A stretch of 32,937 nucleotides of DNA from the NCBI GenBank assembly GCA_034440395.1, contig JAWXBW010000014.1, positions 1-32,937 on the forward strand. The letters are read 5' to 3'. The position numbers and the translations under genes were made by a program. The notes beneath the pieces were generated by a model, which made no database searches, had not been told where the DNA came from, and saw nothing but the letters and a program-made list of their open reading frames with translations. Shown here in pieces: positions 30,160 to 32,937 of this stretch (positions are counted from its first letter, which is position 1; the number at the start of each line of letters is the position of its first letter). Origin of the DNA: JAAUTS01 sp034440395. GTDB taxonomy: Bacteria > Verrucomicrobiota > Verrucomicrobiia > Methylacidiphilales > JAAUTS01.

Positions 30160-31899
30160 TTACTTTGACTCGGGGTTCACGTCAGGCTGGTAGCCCATGA
30201 CGCCCATTTCAGGAATATCCAGACCTTTTAACTCGTCATGAGCACTCACACGATTGCCGATAAGTTTTTCAATGGCCATGAACATTGCCCAGCCCATGGA
30301 TCCTACGGCTACGATACAGGCAAGTATGCCGATGCATTGAGCTACAAGTTGACTAGGGTTACCATACATCATGCCTGTTACGGCAGAATCAACGCCGTTC
30401 CATCCAGCACCATACTTACCGTTAGCAAATAAACCTAGAGCTAGGATGCCCCAAATTCCGTTGACGCCGTGGACAGAGATGGCACCGACAGGATCGTCTA
30501 TTTTAAGCTTTTCATCAATTATGACGGCTGAAAAAACAACAACAATCCCAGCTATGGCTCCGATCAAAACAGCAGCCCATGAATCAACAAAAGCGCATGG
30601 TGCCGTTATAGCGACAAGTCCCGCCAACATCCCGTTGCACATAAAGCTGGGGTCGGGGCGACTAAAACGAATCCAAGTAGCTATCATACCAGCCACGGCG
30701 CCAGCCGCAGCTGACAGCATAGTGTTAACGGCTATGATCCCGATCTGACTATCCATAGCCGACAAAGTGGAACCAGCATTAAAACCGAACCAGCCAAAGG
30801 CTAGAATAAATGTGCCGATCACACCCATTGCAATGTTGTGGCCGGGGATGGGGTTACTGGAGCCGTTCTTATTATATTTACCAATGCGAGGTCCGATAAT
30901 ATAGGCGCCGATCAGAGCTAATACACCACCAGTAAGGTGAACAACGGAAGAACCAGCGAAATCCACGTGGCCATTTCCTAGTCCAAGGCTTTTGCCTAGT
31001 CCCGCTAACCAGCCCCCACCCCAAACCCAACAACCGTAAAGAGGATAGATAAAGGCACCTACGATGAAGGCATAGAAACAAAAGGGTAAAAACTTCCAGC
31101 GCTCCACCAAGGAACCCGTGGGGATGGTGGCAGCGGTGTCCATGAATAGCATTTGAAACAAGAACAATGTAAACACACTTCCAACTAACATACTGGGTGG
31201 TAAACAAAAACCGGCACTACCCATCAGCCCCCAGTAACTATCGCCGATATGAAATCCTATAAGACTATTTAAATGCGTTGCAACTTCAGGCCCTAAGCTC
31301 ACGACCGTGCTAACGGAATTTTTACTGCCTGTGCCGCCGAACATGATGGCAAAGCCTGAGAACCAAAAGCCTAACATCCCAATGGCATAGACCATAAAAT
31401 TCATCGACATGGTATGCGCCACATTTTTAGCTCGGGTAAAACCAGTCTCCACCATGGCAAAGCCCGCCTGCATAAACATAACCAAGAAACCCATGATGAG
31501 CGTCCACATCATGTTCACACTCCAATTTTGAGAATCGTTTATTTTGGTAATAACAGCTAATGGCCCCTCCTCAAGGGCAGTGTCAACCTTAGCAACATCT
31601 TCCGCTTTTTTCATGGCACTGAGTTGCAGTTCCATTTCTTCCTTAGATTTTTTTAAAGCCTCTAACTCCAGCTGCATGTTTTTAATGTTTTGAAGGTCAT
31701 CGGCTGAGAGCGAATTACTTTGCAGAACTGTTTTCTGCATCTCGAACTGATTGTCCTTCAGCCTGCTAATCTCTTTTTGCAGATCTATGATTTGGGGTAA
31801 TATGGAACTAGCGGTGTTGTCCGTGTTTTGAGCATGAGCCAGACAACCTTGATAGAGAAACAGAGCTAGGGTTAACAAGAAGAGCGCATTCTTAAGCAT
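30160..31899 (-). CDS. amtB: Ammonium transporter with N-terminal periplasmic coiled-coil extension
   Basis: Amt proteins conduct ammonium/ammonia across the inner membrane. The 579-residue protein is far longer than usual (~400-430). Residues 1-23 are a signal peptide ending AHA. Residues ~32-105 are polar and heptad-like (LQKEISRLKDNQFEMQKTVL, LQNIKNMQLELEALKKSKEEMELQL), so a periplasmic coiled coil is likely. The eleven-helix Amt core starts near residue 128 (MMWTLIMGFLVMFMQAGFAMVE). The conserved Asp is D313 (VDFAGSSVVH) and the twin pore histidines are H321 and H477 (ISVHGVNGIWG). No glnK gene adjoins it. The DUF4388 gene lies upstream on the same strand. Confidence 0.93.
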   Translation of the reverse strand: MLKNALFLLTLALFLYQGCLAHAQNTDNTASSILPQIIDLQKEISRLKDNQFEMQKTVLQSNSLSADDLQNIKNMQLELEALKKSKEEMELQLSAMKKAEDVAKVDTALEEGPLAVITKINDSQNWSVNMMWTLIMGFLVMFMQAGFAMVETGFTRAKNVAHTMSMNFMVYAIGMLGFWFSGFAIMFGGTGSKNSVSTVVSLGPEVATHLNSLIGFHIGDSYWGLMGSAGFCLPPSMLVGSVFTLFLFQMLFMDTAATIPTGSLVERWKFLPFCFYAFIVGAFIYPLYGCWVWGGGWLAGLGKSLGLGNGHVDFAGSSVVHLTGGVLALIGAYIIGPRIGKYNKNGSSNPIPGHNIAMGVIGTFILAFGWFGFNAGSTLSAMDSQIGIIAVNTMLSAAAGAVAGMIATWIRFSRPDPSFMCNGMLAGLVAITAPCAFVDSWAAVLIGAIAGIVVVFSAVIIDEKLKIDDPVGAISVHGVNGIWGILALGLFANGKYGAGWNGVDSAVTGMMYGNPSQLVAQCIGILACIVAVGSMGWAMFMAIEKLIGNRVSAHDELKGLDIPEMGVMGYQPDVNPESK

Positions 31900-31905
31900 G
31901 CCGGG

Positions 31906-31911
31906 ATATTA
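31906..31911 (-). promoter_or_regulatory. -10-like box just before the amt start codon
   Basis: On the minus strand TAATAT lies 6 bases before the ATG at 31899. The -35 is unconvincing (TTTTCG). If used, the mRNA would be leaderless or nearly so. Confidence 0.3.
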
Positions 31912-32039
31912 GCACTTCGTATGCCAACCCGAAAACAATCAAGCTATAGCTGCTTCCTGATTTTTATTTCTACTGGTGGATTTAGAGTTACGGATTTTTT
32001 GAGAAACTGAACGTCGTTAAACACCGCTTAGGGAACGGC

Positions 32040-32735
32040 CTATTCCTCAATTAATTTACCACGCCAATATCTAGCTTGTTTAGGCTCGTTACTATCCTGA
32101 GACACTGCAATACTGGACTCAGGGCTGGTCATGACTTGGATCTCTGTTCTATTCGGAGAAGGAACCGTCAAGGGAGCTGGAGCGGGAACTTGCAGTTGCC
32201 TAATGAGGATGATCCCAGCCTTACGAAATTTAGCAATGATGGTAGAGGTTTCCTGCAAAGTTCTTCTTGAGTCTTGAGCCACCTGACTTACCGTGCGCGA
32301 GCCGTTACATAAAATAAGTAAGGATAAGTCACTAGGCGTAGCGTCTAAACCGCTTAAACTGGCACTGACATCATACACGGGAACCTCATTCTCGTGAGGC
32401 AGAGCTAACTTGAGCGCAATGCGTTCCTGTATTTGATCGGATATTTTTTCCAGCAGCTTATTTGTAGGATAGGCCGCCAAAGTCTGCTGCGCTGAAACCT
32501 CATTTTCCTCAAACGCAAAAGCTTCTTCGTCATAATGGCAACAAATACTTACAGCATCTAATCCCAGATATTGAGCCGCTTCAGCATGTACTAATTGACC
32601 AGCTTGTAAGAAAATAGTGGCCACGGCTGTGCCGTTTTGTGCATCAAACAGCTTTAACGCCCCTGTTTGATGAGAAGCTGATAAAAGCTTCAATACAGCA
32701 GACAAATCCATTTGCTTAAGTGACCCTGAAAACAT
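32040..32735 (-). CDS. DUF4388 (PATAN-like) domain protein
   Basis: This 231-residue protein (ATG 32735) starts with MFSGSLKQMDLSAVLKLLSA followed by QTGALKLFD and AGQLVHAEAAQYLG, the pattern of DUF4388/PATAN domains. These occur in signalling proteins of deltaproteobacteria and others, often with response regulators. Residues ~100-180 look like a helical, winged-helix-like segment (SDLSLLILCNGSRTVSQVAQDS, TIIAKFRKAGIILIRQ). A Pro/Ser-rich tail follows. There is no signal peptide or membrane segment. The partner is not visible. An upstream TTG-start alternative at 32768 adds 11 residues with no support. It precedes amtB on the same strand with a 140-base gap. Confidence 0.8.
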   Translation of the reverse strand: MFSGSLKQMDLSAVLKLLSASHQTGALKLFDAQNGTAVATIFLQAGQLVHAEAAQYLGLDAVSICCHYDEEAFAFEENEVSAQQTLAAYPTNKLLEKISDQIQERIALKLALPHENEVPVYDVSASLSGLDATPSDLSLLILCNGSRTVSQVAQDSRRTLQETSTIIAKFRKAGIILIRQLQVPAPAPLTVPSPNRTEIQVMTSPESSIAVSQDSNEPKQARYWRGKLIEE

Positions 32736-32852
32736 AATTTTTACTTTCGGGCTCCAGTGAACCCCCAAATTCTACTTGGCGACAACCATAATAAAGCATC
32801 TTTCATACCCACTTTTCAAGTTTCGGCATGTTTGATGCTACAAAATTTGCTA

Positions 32853-32937
32853 ATGAAAATCGGATTAGCCATCTGGCCGAAAAATTCTACTGAGTGGTTA
32901 GACCTCGCTCTTGGTAGCTTGCCCAGCACCTCCACTA
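32853..32937 (+). CDS. Start of an unidentified gene, cut by window edge
   Basis: From ATG 32853 the frame is open to the end of the window (28 codons), starting MKIGLAIWPKNSTEWLDLAL. It is too short to identify and has no clear Shine-Dalgarno. It is divergent from the DUF4388 gene, which supports a real start here. Confidence 0.45.
   Translation, partial: MKIGLAIWPKNSTEWLDLALGSLPSTST

Noticed and set aside
1..32937. CRISPR array, phage or insertion-sequence signature
   Set aside because: I found no regularly spaced direct repeats, no transposase, integrase or capsid motif, and no target-site duplications. The tRNA at 12651 has no visible integrase or att repeat next to it.

Overview
The window looks like chromosomal housekeeping DNA from a Gram-negative bacterium, most likely of the phylum Verrucomicrobiota (an Opitutia-like lineage is my guess). 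The reasons are a single-chain glycyl-tRNA synthetase, LPS and outer-membrane assembly genes (lptE, a bamD-like gene, an AsmA-like gene), several exported lipoproteins, a large beta-helix protein with a C-terminal domain that I associate with verrucomicrobial secreted proteins, and few Shine-Dalgarno sequences. No 16S rRNA or other phylogenetic marker is present, so this is inference. I see no phage, insertion sequence, CRISPR array or plasmid signature.

Layout. 1-1862 (minus): a small exported-carbohydrate locus, with a truncated family 2 glycoside hydrolase at the window edge and a secreted carbohydrate-binding-like protein. 1998-4879 (plus): hisG, a 34-codon basic protein resembling ribosomal protein bS22/mS38, and an exported TPR protein. 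5049-8166 (minus): an AsmA-like envelope protein followed by rsmI. 8240-12541 (plus): a tight run of glyS, larB, an aldose-1-epimerase-like gene and a mannose-1-phosphate guanylyltransferase gene, then tRNA-Val(CAC) at 12651. 12742-14551: an exported protein and an OGG1-type DNA glycosylase, transcribed divergently with overlapping start codons. 14663-16224 (plus): a bamD-like gene and lptE, overlapping by 4 bases. 16380-16634 (minus): rpsT with a bidirectional terminator. 16679-19592 (plus): a membrane HExxH protein, a PtsN-like EIIA gene and argS. 19599-20084 (minus): an unknown gene. 20229-22556 (plus): mnmE and pyrD. 22862-25369 (plus): the beta-helix protein. 25673-28917 (plus): four exported proteins that resemble LpoB, COG3014, YcfL and an unknown fourth partner. 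28953-32735 (minus): ychF, an ammonium transporter with a long periplasmic coiled-coil extension, and a DUF4388 protein. A partial gene starts at 32853.

How the genes fit together. Translation is served by glyS, argS, rpsT, rsmI, mnmE, ychF, the bS22-like protein and tRNA-Val. Envelope building is served by the AsmA-like protein, the BamD-like protein, LptE and the lipoprotein cluster at 25.7-28.9 kb. Sugar-nucleotide and carbohydrate work is served by the GH2 pair, the epimerase, the guanylyltransferase and the beta-helix protein.

The points I find most worth following are the LpoB-type lipoprotein cluster with its unknown fourth gene, the coiled-coil Amt, the orphan larB, the tiny ribosomal-protein-like gene, and several -10-like elements that end only 6-7 bases before a start codon, which suggests leaderless mRNAs.
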